This document shows, in pieces, positions 17,512 to 26,668 of a stretch of DNA of 33,218 nt (the stretch's first letter is position 1; the number at the start of each line of letters is the position of its first letter). The notes under the pieces are model-generated. The model saw only the letters and a program-made list of their open reading frames with translations, was not told the DNA's origin and did no database searches. The position numbers and the translations under genes are program-made. Origin of the DNA: Psychrobacter urativorans (GTDB lineage: Bacteria; Pseudomonadota; Gammaproteobacteria; Pseudomonadales; Moraxellaceae); assembly GCF_904846675.1 (NCBI RefSeq), contig NZ_CAJHBT010000026.1:1-33218 (forward strand), given 5' to 3'.

Positions 17512-18300
17512 ATGCAAATTCAAGAAAACAGCTTTTTGGTGACTGGTGGCGCGTCAGGATTAGGCGAAGCGGTCGTTCGCGGTATCACTGCTCAAGGCGG
17601 TAATGTGGTCATCGCTGATTTAAACGAATCAGCTGGGCAAGCGTTGGTAGACGAGCTAGGAAATAACGTACGCTTCATTCGATGTGATGTTACCAGTGGT
17701 GATGAGGTACAAGCTGCTGTTAAATTGGCTGAGCAAGCATTTGATGGCTTGCAAGGGTCGATTAACTGCGCTGGTATCGCTGTCGTACAAAAGCTGTTAG
17801 ATCGTGAGAATAACCCAGCCGACCTTGATGCATTTAGTCGCGGTGTAAACATTAACCTTGTCGGCTCCTTTAACGTAGCCCGCTTAGTCGCTGCTAGTAT
17901 CGCGCGCCGAGTTGCGGCGGCAAAAGATAGTGGCGATGCGAAAAAAAATGCCGATCAAGGTATTATTATTAATACTGCCTCTGTTGCCGCCTTTGATGGT
18001 CAAGTAGGTCAAGCCAGTTATGCGTCTTCTAAAGCCGGTGTGGTAGGGTTGACATTACCATTAGCGCGCGAGCTGGCACGTCATGGTATTCGCGTTATGG
18101 CTATTGCCCCTGGGGTATTTGCTACCCCTATGATGAATAGTATTCCCGAAAAGGCGCGTGAGCAGTTAGAGGCTGGTATACCTTATCCTAAACGTTTGGG
18201 TGCGCCGAATGAATTCGCCAAATTAGTCATGCATATCATCGATAACAGCTACTTGAATGGCGAAGTGATTCGGTTGGATGGTGCTATTCGTATGGTCTAA
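17512..18300 (+). CDS. SDR-family 3-hydroxyacyl-CoA dehydrogenase-like protein
   Basis: A 262-aa classical short-chain dehydrogenase. The NAD-binding motif is TGGASGLG (11-18), with D36 at the end of beta-2 favouring NAD over NADP. NCAG is at 85-88, and the catalytic residues are S157, Y170 and K174 (Y-A-S-S-K). The closest overall style is the type II 3-hydroxyacyl-CoA dehydrogenase/HSD17B10 group, with features such as RGVNINLVGSFNVARL, VAAFDGQVGQASYASSKAG and IAPGVFATPMM. The group oxidises 3-hydroxy- and 2-methyl-3-hydroxyacyl-CoA. The ATG at 17512 has AAGGG at good spacing. It sits directly after the acyl-CoA synthetase and before a terminator, so the two probably form a small operon. 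Confidence 0.9.
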   Translation: MQIQENSFLVTGGASGLGEAVVRGITAQGGNVVIADLNESAGQALVDELGNNVRFIRCDVTSGDEVQAAVKLAEQAFDGLQGSINCAGIAVVQKLLDRENNPADLDAFSRGVNINLVGSFNVARLVAASIARRVAAAKDSGDAKKNADQGIIINTASVAAFDGQVGQASYASSKAGVVGLTLPLARELARHGIRVMAIAPGVFATPMMNSIPEKAREQLEAGIPYPKRLGAPNEFAKLVMHIIDNSYLNGEVIRLDGAIRMV

Positions 18301-18328
18301 GAAAATCTAGATAAATAAGTACCAACGT

Positions 18329-18371
18329 AGACTCTGTTACTGTGCAATTTGCACCGTCATAGAGTCTTTTT
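18329..18371 (+). terminator. terminator after the SDR gene
   Basis: The outer stem AGACTCT (18329-18335)/AGAGTCT (18361-18367) encloses an inner hairpin GTGCA-ATT-TGCAC and is followed by TTTTT. It lies 28 bp after the dehydrogenase stop. Confidence 0.75.
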
Positions 18372-18714
18372 AGTATTTTAGTTATCTAATCTCAATGATA
18401 TAAAAATAACTGCCATTATACAAAAAAGGCCGGCTACGATTTATTCTGTCACTAACTGGATTTATTCATTAAATTCTTACATAGTTCTGCATAATGCTTT
18501 GACAGATTATGACTAAATAGCTCATATATCTTGCTCTATTCTTTGCGTAATTTCTCTTGAAATGTTCCTCTAAAACACTTGTTGATACCTTATGATTAAT
18601 ATCATTTCTATTGGTAGGGTGATTGCTCATTAATGAATAGTTCAGTTATATTTTCTAATTATATTGATAAGTAAATATTTATTATTGACACTATGAGCAA
18701 TCCGAAGAAAACGA
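18372..18714. other. AT-rich spacer upstream of clpB
   Basis: About 340 bp without a credible gene, only very short frames. I see no RNA gene or repeat; the clpB promoter candidate follows directly at 18715. Confidence 0.4.
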
Positions 18715-18744
18715 GTTGAAATACTACTCGACATACCATATATA
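18715..18744 (+). promoter_or_regulatory. candidate clpB promoter (sigma-32 and/or sigma-70)
   Basis: GTTGAA (18715-18720), 13 bp, then TACCATAT (18734-18741) fits the heat-shock sigma-32 pattern CTTGAA-N13-CCCCATNT fairly well. The same DNA reads as TTGAAA (18716-18721), 17 bp, TATATA (18739-18744), a good sigma-70 promoter. It lies about 80 bp before the clpB ATG. Confidence 0.5.
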
Positions 18745-18824
18745 GATAACAGCTAACGGTAAGCGCTATTTAATAAAAGAGCTACCTAGATACTTATTAA
18801 TACTAATTATAAAAGGATACCGCT

Positions 18825-21419
18825 ATGAGATTTGAGAAATTTACCCAAAAACTGCAATCTGCTATTCAAGAAGCACAAAGTCTAGCATTAGGCCGCGATC
18901 ATACGGGTATCGACCCCGTACATTTATTGGGCGTGTTACTGCAAGATGAATCGAATTTGTCTATCTGTCAGCAAGCGGGCGCTTCTATTCCAGCGCTAAA
19001 AAATGGCGTTGCTAAAGCTTTAGACAACCAAGCGACTATTAGCGAGCCAACGGGAGACGTTAATTTAAACCCAAGTTCGGTAAAAATACTCAATCTTGCT
19101 GACCGCCAAGCGCAAAAAGAGGGCGATGATTTTATTGCGACTGAATGGGTCATGTTGGCCTTAGCGGAGCAGGGAGAGACCAAAAAAATATTTGAAAGTG
19201 CTGGTGTGACTGCGGCTAAGCTCAAAGCTGTCATCGAGCAGCTACGCGGCGATGAAACTGTTAATAATCAAAATGCTGAAGATCAGCGCGATGCGCTCAA
19301 TAAATATACCATTAATCTGACTGAACAGGCGGAGATGGGCAAGCTTGATCCGGTGATTGGCCGCGATGAAGAGATTCGCCGAACCATTCAGGTGCTGTCA
19401 CGTCGTACCAAGAATAACCCAGTACTTATCGGTGAACCGGGTGTTGGTAAAACCGCGATTGTCGAAGGTTTGGCACAAAAAATTATCAATGGCGATGTAC
19501 CAGAAGGTCTGCGTCGTAAAGAAGTGCTGTCTTTAGATTTAGGCTCACTAATTGCCGGCGCAAAGTTCCGAGGAGAGTTCGAAGAACGCCTTAAAAGTGT
19601 ACTCAGCGACTTATCGAAGCAAGAAGGTAATGTCATTTTATTCATTGATGAGCTGCATACTTTAGTTGGTGCTGGTAAAGCAGACGGCGCGATGGATGCT
19701 GGTAATATGCTTAAACCTGCGCTTGCTCGCGGTGAATTGCATTGTGTTGGCGCGACTACTTTAGACGAATATCGTCAATACATTGAAAAAGATGCGGCTC
19801 TTGAGCGTCGCTTTCAAAAAGTGCTGGTCGATGAACCAACGGTTGAAGATACCATTGCGATTTTGCGTGGACTCAAAGAGCGTTATGAGCTGCATCATGG
19901 GGTCGATATTCAAGATAGCGCCATTATTGCGGCAGCACGCATGAGTCATCGTTATATTACTGACCGCAAGCTTCCTGATAAAGCGATTGATTTAATTGAC
20001 GAAGCGGCCAGTCGTTTGCGGATGGAGATGGACAGTAAGCCTGAATCTTTAGGTAAGCTAGATAGCCGTCTTATTCAGTTGAAAATGCAGCGTGAAGTGC
20101 TCAAAAATGAAGAAGATGCCGGTGCACAAGCGGAGCTGAAAGCTCTAAATGAGCAAGTCGATGAGCTAGAAAAAGAATACGCGGATCTTAACGAGATTTG
20201 GCAAGCTGAAAAGGCATTAGTTAAAGGCAGTCAACAGCTGAAAGACGAGCTAGATAAAGCGCGTATTGCTTATGATAAAGTCAGCCGCGAAGGCGACTAT
20301 GAAGCGATGTCAAAACTCCAATACGAGACTATTCCGCAGCTTGAACGTCGTATCAACGAGTCAGATTTAGCGGAACAAAAAGAGCAAAATGACGTACCTG
20401 GTATTAAATTGCTGCGTAACAAAGTGACAGACAATGAGATTGCCGAAGTCGTCAGTGCAGCCACTGGTATTCCGGTTAACAAAATGATGCAAGGCGAGCG
20501 CGATAAGCTGCTAGCAATGGAAGACCAACTGCATGAGCGGGTTATTGGTCAAGATGAAGCGGTAGAAGCGGTTGCCAATGCTGTGCGTCGTAGTCGGGCT
20601 GGCTTGTCAGATCCCAACCGTCCTTCAGGGTCGTTTTTATTCCTTGGGCCTACAGGGGTTGGTAAAACCGAGCTGACTAAATCGTTAGCTAACTTTCTGT
20701 TCGACTCTGAAGATGCGCTGGTGCGTATTGACATGAGTGAGTACATGGAAAAGCATAGTGTCAGTCGTTTGGTGGGCGCGCCTCCCGGTTACGTCGGCTA
20801 CGAAGAAGGCGGGTCATTGACCGAAGCCGTACGCCGCAAGCCTTATAGCGTGGTGTTATTCGATGAAGTCGAAAAGGCCCATCCAGATGTCTTTAATATT
20901 TTATTACAAGTGCTGGACGATGGACGCTTAACGGACTCACAAGGTCGAGTGATTGACTTTAAAAACACCGTTATTATCATGACCAGTAACTTAGGCTCAC
21001 ATAAAATCCAAGAAATGGTTGGCGAAAGCTACGATGATATCAAAGCCGAAGTCATGGATTCAGTCGGCGAGCATTTCCGTCCGGAGTTTGTGAACCGTAT
21101 TGATGAGATTGTGGTATTCCATGCGCTTGGTCAAGAGCAAATGGCGGGTATTGCTGATATTCAAATGGAGCGTTTACAGACTCGTCTACAAGAGCGTGAG
21201 CTTGATATTACACTGTCCGATGCGGCGATGAATCAGCTAGTAGAAGTGGGTTATGATCCCGTCTATGGTGCGCGCCCACTAAAACGTGCTATTCAGCAAG
21301 AGATTGAAAATCCTTTATCATTAAAATTACTGGCCGGTGACTTCGTAGCCGGCGACATCATCAAAGTCGATGTTGGTATTGATGATAAACTGACATTTGA
21401 TAAGCTTAGAATGAGTTAA
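18825..21419 (+). CDS. clpB: ATP-dependent disaggregase ClpB
   Basis: ClpB is a hexameric AAA+ chaperone that works with DnaK to pull proteins out of aggregates after heat stress. The 864-aa protein is full length. The N-terminal Clp repeat domain (1-145) begins [24 protein letters not shown]-1 has Walker A GEPGVGKT (203-210) and Walker [12 protein letters not shown]. The coiled-coil middle domain (about 400-525) separates ClpB from ClpA. AAA-2 has Walker A GPTGVGKT (about 608-615), Walker [15 protein letters not shown] and the sensor-2 region [21 protein letters not shown] precedes the ATG at 18825. It is monocistronic, with a heat-shock-like promoter upstream and a strong terminator downstream. 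Confidence 0.98.
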   Translation: MRFEKFTQKLQSAIQEAQSLALGRDHTGIDPVHLLGVLLQDESNLSICQQAGASIPALKNGVAKALDNQATISEPTGDVNLNPSSVKILNLADRQAQKEGDDFIATEWVMLALAEQGETKKIFESAGVTAAKLKAVIEQLRGDETVNNQNAEDQRDALNKYTINLTEQAEMGKLDPVIGRDEEIRRTIQVLSRRTKNNPVLIGEPGVGKTAIVEGLAQKIINGDVPEGLRRKEVLSLDLGSLIAGAKFRGEFEERLKSVLSDLSKQEGNVILFIDELHTLVGAGKADGAMDAGNMLKPALARGELHCVGATTLDEYRQYIEKDAALERRFQKVLVDEPTVEDTIAILRGLKERYELHHGVDIQDSAIIAAARMSHRYITDRKLPDKAIDLIDEAASRLRMEMDSKPESLGKLDSRLIQLKMQREVLKNEEDAGAQAELKALNEQVDELEKEYADLNEIWQAEKALVKGSQQLKDELDKARIAYDKVSREGDYEAMSKLQYETIPQLERRINESDLAEQKEQNDVPGIKLLRNKVTDNEIAEVVSAATGIPVNKMMQGERDKLLAMEDQLHERVIGQDEAVEAVANAVRRSRAGLSDPNRPSGSFLFLGPTGVGKTELTKSLANFLFDSEDALVRIDMSEYMEKHSVSRLVGAPPGYVGYEEGGSLTEAVRRKPYSVVLFDEVEKAHPDVFNILLQVLDDGRLTDSQGRVIDFKNTVIIMTSNLGSHKIQEMVGESYDDIKAEVMDSVGEHFRPEFVNRIDEIVVFHALGQEQMAGIADIQMERLQTRLQERELDITLSDAAMNQLVEVGYDPVYGARPLKRAIQQEIENPLSLKLLAGDFVAGDIIKVDVGIDDKLTFDKLRMS

Positions 21420-21470
21420 GAGTCCATTGTTGATAGCCAACTTTTAATAACAGTTTTGATAGTAATACTC

Positions 21471-21505
21471 ATCCCGCATTTGCCTTAGCAAGTGCGGGAT
21501 TTTTT
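21471..21505 (+). terminator. terminator after clpB
   Basis: ATCCCGCATTTGC/GCAAGTGCGGGAT forms a 13-bp stem with one mismatch and a 4-nt loop CTTA, followed by a run of T. It lies 52 bp after the clpB stop. Confidence 0.9.
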
Positions 21506-21691
21506 AAGCACTATTATTTTTATTTGAAATATTATTCTAATTAATGAGTAATAAAAATGAGAACATCTAAATGATATATTTTCCTTGTTAAGTCTTTTGT
21601 ACTATACAGTCTGATAAATAATGTTATAAATTCAGTACTAACACTATTGAAATTATAAGGTTGCTTTTATCAAGATTTATTTTGTAATAAA

Positions 21692-21720
21692 TTGATAATT
21701 GTCAGTCGTTTTGTTACAGT
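21692..21720 (+). promoter_or_regulatory. candidate promoter of the first BCCT gene
   Basis: TTGATA (21692-21697), a 17-bp spacer and TACAGT (21715-21720) lie 29 bp before the ATG at 21749. The rest of the 21506-21691 spacer is AT-rich with nothing recognisable. Confidence 0.45.
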
Positions 21721-21748
21721 GACATTCCTTAAAATTTGAGATTAGAAC

Positions 21749-23398
21749 ATGGATCATGTGAAAGTTGGCAGGTTAGGTCCGTTTCCACGGGTGAATAAGC
21801 CTGTTTTTATTACTTCCGCGTTACTTATCGTTGGATTTATTATTTTTGGTGCTTTTTTTACTGAAACTGCCGGTGCAGTGTTTACCTTTTTACAAAGCTT
21901 TATCACTGATAAATTTGGCTGGATGTTTATTGTTTTAATGAACGTGGCGCTAGTCTTTTGTATTTATCTGGCCGCGAGCCGTTACGGTGACATTCGCTTA
22001 GGGGACCAAACAGAACGACCACAATATAACCTATTTTCATGGATTGGGATGTTGTTTTCGGCTGGTATTGGTATTGGGCTCGTGTATTGGGGAACGGCTG
22101 AGCCCTTATACCACTTTATGGCACCGCCATTGGGTGAAGCTGAAACTGTAGAAGCCGCCAAGCAAGCGATGAGTATCTCATTTTTACATTGGGGACTACA
22201 TGCCTGGGCAATTTATACTATAGTGGCATTGGCATTGGCTTACTTTCACTTTCGCCGTGGACTGCCGTTATCGATTCGCTCGACGCTATATCCAATATTG
22301 GGTCAAAAGATTTATGGTCGTTGGGGACATACCGTCGATATCTTAGCCGTATTTGGTACGATGTTTGGGGTAGTGACCTCTCTTGGCCTTGGGGTAATGC
22401 AAATTAATTCGGGCCTTGAAGGATTATTTGGCATTCCAAACACTTTAACGGTGCAGTTTATCATTATTGCTTTTGTAACTGCACTAGCTTGTGGGTCTTT
22501 GATGTTGGGTCTTGACAAAGGCATCAAGCGCTTAAGTGAGATCAATATGGGCTTTACTGGTGCCCTATTAGCCTTTATGGTTATTTTAGGGCCAACCTTA
22601 TTTATTTTTGATAGTTTTATTGAGAATATAGGTAATTATCTAATAGCCTTGGTACCGTTATCAACATGGGGCGAAGCTTATAGTAATACCGATTGGCAAG
22701 GCGCTTGGACGTTATTTTATTGGGCATGGTGGGTAAGCTGGGCACCATTCGTCGGGGTATTTATTGCGCGTATTAGCCGTGGTCGTACCATCCGTGAGTT
22801 TGTATTGGGTGTGCTGTTGATTCCAATGATGATTTTGTTTTTCTGGTTCACAACCTTCGGCGGCGCCGCTATTCATATGGAGCTATTAGCTGCTCTTGAC
22901 CCAGCACTGGCTAGTCCAGGCTTGATTGAAGCGGTGCAAGCCGATACTGGTAGCGCCATTTTTAAACTGGTTGAATACTATCCATTCACTAAGCCAATTA
23001 CCTTGTTAATCGTAATTATGATTATACTTTGGTTTGTTACCTCATCGGATTCAGCAAGCTTTGTCATTGATATGTTGACCGCAGGTGGCGATACCAATCC
23101 ACCAAAGATTCAACGTTTATTTTGGGCGATCATGCAAGGATTGATTGCTGCTATATTATTAGCAGCAGGCGGATTAAGCGCCTTACAAGCAGCCGCAATT
23201 GTGGCGGGATTACCGTTTGCTTTGGTAGTATTTGTGATGATGTATGCGCTATTGCGAGGCTTAAGTCGCGATCGACTGATACTTTATCGAGGGCAGCAGC
23301 ACTTTATCACTGAAGAATCAGCGGATCATAACTCGGCTAATGAGTTTACCGATGAGCGCTTGTTAAAAGGTCCCCCTAAAATTGCAGATGGTGACTAA
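21749..23398 (+). CDS. BCCT-family betaine/choline/carnitine transporter, copy 1
   Basis: A 549-aa inner-membrane secondary transporter with about 12 hydrophobic segments. The BCCT signature is present as GAWTLFYWAWWVSW (318-331). Residues W148, W153 and Y156 (HWGLHAWAIY) match by spacing the aromatic box residues W189, W194 and Y197 of BetP, and the SW-x-FVG region supplies the remaining tryptophans. The cytoplasmic tail is short and lacks the long sensor tail of BetP. The substrate is probably glycine betaine, choline or a related quaternary ammonium solute. A very similar gene follows 226 bp downstream; each has its own terminator, so they are probably separately transcribed. The start codon has only a weak GAG upstream. 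Confidence 0.95.
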   Translation: MDHVKVGRLGPFPRVNKPVFITSALLIVGFIIFGAFFTETAGAVFTFLQSFITDKFGWMFIVLMNVALVFCIYLAASRYGDIRLGDQTERPQYNLFSWIGMLFSAGIGIGLVYWGTAEPLYHFMAPPLGEAETVEAAKQAMSISFLHWGLHAWAIYTIVALALAYFHFRRGLPLSIRSTLYPILGQKIYGRWGHTVDILAVFGTMFGVVTSLGLGVMQINSGLEGLFGIPNTLTVQFIIIAFVTALACGSLMLGLDKGIKRLSEINMGFTGALLAFMVILGPTLFIFDSFIENIGNYLIALVPLSTWGEAYSNTDWQGAWTLFYWAWWVSWAPFVGVFIARISRGRTIREFVLGVLLIPMMILFFWFTTFGGAAIHMELLAALDPALASPGLIEAVQADTGSAIFKLVEYYPFTKPITLLIVIMIILWFVTSSDSASFVIDMLTAGGDTNPPKIQRLFWAIMQGLIAAILLAAGGLSALQAAAIVAGLPFALVVFVMMYALLRGLSRDRLILYRGQQHFITEESADHNSANEFTDERLLKGPPKIADGD

Positions 23399-23488
23399 AG
23401 TTAGCTATTAATCAAGTAGACTTAGTTTATATTATGCTTGTTAAGGTGTTCTTTACCAAAATATAACATCTAAAGTCACTGCAATATT

Positions 23489-23526
23489 AAAACCTAAGGT
23501 AGCACGCTGCTTTAGGGTTTTTTGAT
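23489..23526 (+). terminator. terminator between the two BCCT genes
   Basis: An imperfect stem (AAACCTAAGGTAGCA with TGCTTTAGGGTTT) is followed by a T run interrupted by GA. It lies about 90 bp after the stop of copy 1. Confidence 0.65.
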
Positions 23527-23624
23527 TTTTTAAATAGATGACAACACTGGTAGGTATCTAATCACATTTGATAGTTGCTACATATCTTGTTAAGGTATCC
23601 AACTTTAAAAACTGAGACGACTAC

Positions 23625-25280
23625 ATGGATCATGTAAAAGTTGGCCGATTAGGCCCTTTTCCACGGGTATGTAAACCTGTATTTTTATCCTCGATAACTT
23701 TGATTGTCGCGTTTATTATCTTTGGTGCCTTCTTTAATGAATTGGCGAGTGAAGTATTTGGGCAAGCAAAAGCATTCATTTCTATGCGCTTTGGCTGGTT
23801 CTTTATTTTGGTGGTCAATTTAACTTTGGTCGTGAGTATCTACTTAATATTCAGTCGATACGGTGATATTCGACTTGGGCACCAGACAGAGAAGCCAGAA
23901 TACAACCTGTTTTCTTGGATTGGCATGCTGTTCTCAGCCGGTATCGGTATTGGCCTGCTCTATTGGGGTACTGCTGAGCCGCTGCAACACTTTATGGCGC
24001 CGCCACTTGGTGAGCCTGAAACCATTGCCGCTGCTAAGCAAGCGATGAATATCTCATTCTTACATTATGGTCTGCATGTGTGGGGACTCTATGGCATGGT
24101 GGCCTTGGCATTAGCCTATTTTCACTATCGTCGTGGTCTGCCATTGGCTATTCGCTCGACGCTGTATCCGTTGATTGGTAAAAGAATCTATGGTAAATGG
24201 GGTCATACGGTCGATACACTGGCTGTATTTGGCACTATGTTTGGGGTTGTGACTACCTTGGGTCTTGGGGTATTGCAGATTAACTCTGGCCTTGAGAGCT
24301 TATTTGATATCCCTAATACCATTACTGTCCAAATTATTTTGATAGCCATCATTACCGCTTTAGCGGGACTATCGTTGACGTTGGGACTTGATAAAGGTAT
24401 CAAGCGCTTAAGTGATATCAATATTCTTCTCACCGTTGTCCTGTTAAGCTTTGTGATTATTTTAGGACCTACGCAGTTTATCTTTAACAGTTTTGTAGAA
24501 AACATCGGTAATTATCTACATGAGATTGTGCCATTAGGTCTTTGGACTGAATCTTATAATGGTGAAGCCAATTGGCAGTCGTCATGGACGATTTTCTATT
24601 GGGCTTGGTGGATCAGCTGGTCGCCATTCGTTGGTGTGTTTATTGCCCGTATCTCTCGTGGTCGTACCATTCGCGAGTTTACATTAGGGGTATTATTAAT
24701 CCCTATTACCATTCTGTTTTTATGGTTCACAGCTTTTGGCGGCTCGGCGGTACATATGGAGCTGTTGGCGGCTGCGGATCCTAGTATGGTCAGTCCTGGT
24801 CTTATTGAAGCTGTGCAGGCTGATTATGGTAGCGCGATCTTTAAGTTAATGGAATCTTATCCTTTAGCGAAGCCTATGACCTTGTTGATTATCGTGATGA
24901 TTGTGCTTTGGTTTGTGACTTCATCGGACTCCGCTAGCTTTGTCATCGATATGTTGACCTCAGGTGGTGATGCGAATCCACCCAAGCTTCAGCGTTTATT
25001 TTGGGCTGGTACCGAAGGGGTTATCGCTGCCATATTGTTAGCAGCAGGTGGCTTAGGTGCACTGCAAGCGGCAGCTATTGTCTCAGGCTTCCCGTTCGCT
25101 ATTGTGGTCGTGGTGATGATGTATGCGTTACTGCGCGGCTTAAGTCGCGATAGGTTGATTTTGTATCGTAACCAGCAATGGTTTATCACTGAGGAATCAG
25201 CAGAGCATAACTCAGCCAATGAGTTCCGTGATGAACACCTGTTGACAGGCCCACCAAAGATACAAAAGCCTAGCGACTAA
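23625..25280 (+). CDS. BCCT-family betaine/choline/carnitine transporter, copy 2
   Basis: A 551-aa paralogue of the preceding gene, alignable end to end. The first 15 residues are identical (MDHVKVGRLGPFPRV), as are long stretches such as YNLFSWIGMLFSAGIGIGL and WFVTSSDSASFVIDMLT. The BCCT signature is SSWTIFYWAWWISW. The aromatic-box position corresponding to W148 of copy 1 is Y148 here (HYGLHVWGLY), which suggests altered substrate preference. It has the same short N- and C-terminal tails. Start choice follows copy 1; the Shine-Dalgarno is weak. The gene ends at a strong bidirectional terminator shared with the opposing lipoprotein gene. Confidence 0.95.
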   Translation: MDHVKVGRLGPFPRVCKPVFLSSITLIVAFIIFGAFFNELASEVFGQAKAFISMRFGWFFILVVNLTLVVSIYLIFSRYGDIRLGHQTEKPEYNLFSWIGMLFSAGIGIGLLYWGTAEPLQHFMAPPLGEPETIAAAKQAMNISFLHYGLHVWGLYGMVALALAYFHYRRGLPLAIRSTLYPLIGKRIYGKWGHTVDTLAVFGTMFGVVTTLGLGVLQINSGLESLFDIPNTITVQIILIAIITALAGLSLTLGLDKGIKRLSDINILLTVVLLSFVIILGPTQFIFNSFVENIGNYLHEIVPLGLWTESYNGEANWQSSWTIFYWAWWISWSPFVGVFIARISRGRTIREFTLGVLLIPITILFLWFTAFGGSAVHMELLAAADPSMVSPGLIEAVQADYGSAIFKLMESYPLAKPMTLLIIVMIVLWFVTSSDSASFVIDMLTSGGDANPPKLQRLFWAGTEGVIAAILLAAGGLGALQAAAIVSGFPFAIVVVVMMYALLRGLSRDRLILYRNQQWFITEESAEHNSANEFRDEHLLTGPPKIQKPSD

Positions 25281-25312
25281 GCTTATCCTTTGCTAAGCAA
25301 TTGTTAATCATA

Positions 25313-25348
25313 AAAAAACCCCAGTCTATAATTAGGCTGGGGTTTTTT
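25313..25348. terminator. bidirectional terminator after BCCT copy 2
   Basis: AAAAAACCCCAG (25313-25324) and CTGGGGTTTTTT (25337-25348) are perfect complements, with an inner CTA/TAG pairing. It serves the convergent BCCT and lipoprotein genes. Confidence 0.92.
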
Positions 25349-25442
25349 TATGGGGCTGGATATCTCATTTATTCATCGTTGTGCGAATTTGATTAAGACG
25401 CCAGCCGTCTGATATAGAAGTGCTATAAGCGGCTATTAATAG

Positions 25443-25784
25443 TTATGAGCATTGCCCTTTAACATAGCTTATTGCTGATGTGGTACCACACGCTGAGCAA
25501 GCATTACCTGCCGTACGGTAGCTAACTCCCGTGTGATTCTTTACTTTGACGCAGACTGGATCATATTGGGCAGTGCACATGGTTTGTTCAGGGTTAAAAG
25601 GCGGGCACTTAGTAAGTTTTTTATCGCTAGAGGCTTGGTTATTAGTAGTTTGAGTATGAATAGGAGGGGTGTCAGGCGCGCTGATACTCGGCATATTATT
25701 ACAGCCGGTCAAGGCTAGTGTCACTGATAACCCCAGTAATGATAAGCATGACCGCCATAAGGTTGAATAGTTATTAGTAAACAT
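25443..25784 (-). CDS. small lipoprotein with Kazal-like cysteine domain
   Basis: A 113-aa predicted lipoprotein. The signal peptide ends in the lipobox LTGC with lipidated C28; N29 follows, so outer-membrane sorting is plausible. After a Pro/Thr/Gln-rich linker (about 31-58) comes a domain with six cysteines (C60, C70, C78, C96, C99, C112) containing YDPVCV, SYRTAGNAC and GQC. This matches the Kazal serine-protease-inhibitor pattern (PVC, a Tyr, Asn-x-Cys, then G-x-C). The reactive-site region would lie between C70 and C78. The ATG at 25784 has AAGGA six bases upstream. It could inhibit host, predator or self proteases, or simply be a disulfide-rich surface protein; this is inference. Confidence 0.72.
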   Translation of the reverse strand: MFTNNYSTLWRSCLSLLGLSVTLALTGCNNMPSISAPDTPPIHTQTTNNQASSDKKLTKCPPFNPEQTMCTAQYDPVCVKVKNHTGVSYRTAGNACSACGTTSAISYVKGQCS

Positions 25785-25907
25785 AAGATTTCCTTATTTA
25801 TCAAAACCATAACGTCCTGTTAAAATCACATGTAAGTCCTAATCATAGCGCATTGCCAGAATTATGAAAGGCTATAACTGTAAGATAAGCGCCTTTCACG
25901 TACAATA

Positions 25908-25940
25908 AAAAACCCTAGTCTATGAATAGACTGGGGTTTT
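25908..25940. terminator. terminator downstream of the DUF3144-like gene
   Basis: The arms AAAACCCTAGTCTAT and ATAGACTGGGGTTTT pair with one mismatch. It lies between the DUF3144-like gene stop (25998) and the lipoprotein start, both leftward. Its core closely resembles the terminator at 25313-25348. Confidence 0.8.
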
Positions 25941-25997
25941 ATACTTTAAGAGGATAAATGCGCTTTTAAAAAAGCTTATCTAAATAACTAATAGTAA

Positions 25998-26396
25998 TTA
26001 TGCAGAGGGTTTGTCATCGTTATTCAGCTGCACATATTGATCAAAGTTTTGTGCATAATCAGTTAAGTTGTCGCTGAGCATTTGATGGTATTGCTTGACA
26101 TAAAACTCAACGATATCATCTTTTTCCTTAGCGAAGTCGTCACCTTTCACAAAGCCAATTGAAGCAACTGAAGCGCTATAACGTGCTGCGGCATACAGTA
26201 ATGATGCACCTACTTGTCCTGAATGTGCTTCATTGCCCAATTGACTATTGGCGACTCCAATAATGGCATCAGCGCGTTGATAGAACCCTTGCATTTCTGG
26301 GGTAATCTCAACGCTTGTTTCAGCATTAGCATCCGTAATGTCGTTAAGGTTCGTGTTGCTGTCTTGAGTACTGTTTTGAGTGTTGTCTTGAGACAT
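25998..26396 (-). CDS. DUF3144-like protein
   Basis: A 132-aa acidic cytoplasmic protein of unknown function. The first 35 residues are Asn/Thr/Asp-rich and probably disordered. The conserved part (about 36-120) contains FYQRADAIIGVANSQL, VGASLLYAAARYSASVAS and EFYVKQYHQMLSDNLTDYAQNF, which matches my memory of the DUF3144 family of gammaproteobacteria. It is all-helical in appearance with no membrane segment. The ATG at 26396 has AGGA at good spacing. It is flanked by terminators on both sides, so it is a single-gene unit. No function should be assigned. Confidence 0.72.
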   Translation of the reverse strand: MSQDNTQNSTQDSNTNLNDITDANAETSVEITPEMQGFYQRADAIIGVANSQLGNEAHSGQVGASLLYAAARYSASVASIGFVKGDDFAKEKDDIVEFYVKQYHQMLSDNLTDYAQNFDQYVQLNNDDKPSA

Positions 26397-26565
26397 AAGC
26401 TTTTCCTATTAAGGGTGGGTGTGAAGATAAAATTGTATGAATATGAGCTTGTAATTTTATTCGATGAAACTATAGGCACTAAAAAAATATATTGAAGTGA
26501 TAGTAACGCTTAACGATATAAAAGATAATATTAAAAGTGTAACCTAAAAAGGTCAGCAAAAATCA

Positions 26566-26613
26566 AAAGCCGGACTTCTATTCAAGCATAATGCTGTCAT
26601 GAAGTCCGGCTTT
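26566..26613 (-). terminator. terminator downstream of metK
   Basis: A 13-bp perfect stem AAAGCCGGACTTC/GAAGTCCGGCTTT has a 22-nt loop that itself contains AGCAT/ATGCT. On the minus strand it is followed by a T-rich tract. It lies 55 bp past the metK stop. Confidence 0.85.
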
Positions 26614-26668
26614 CATATACTGCTGGTGGTATTAATATTAACAGTGACTAATTAACTTGCAATACCAG

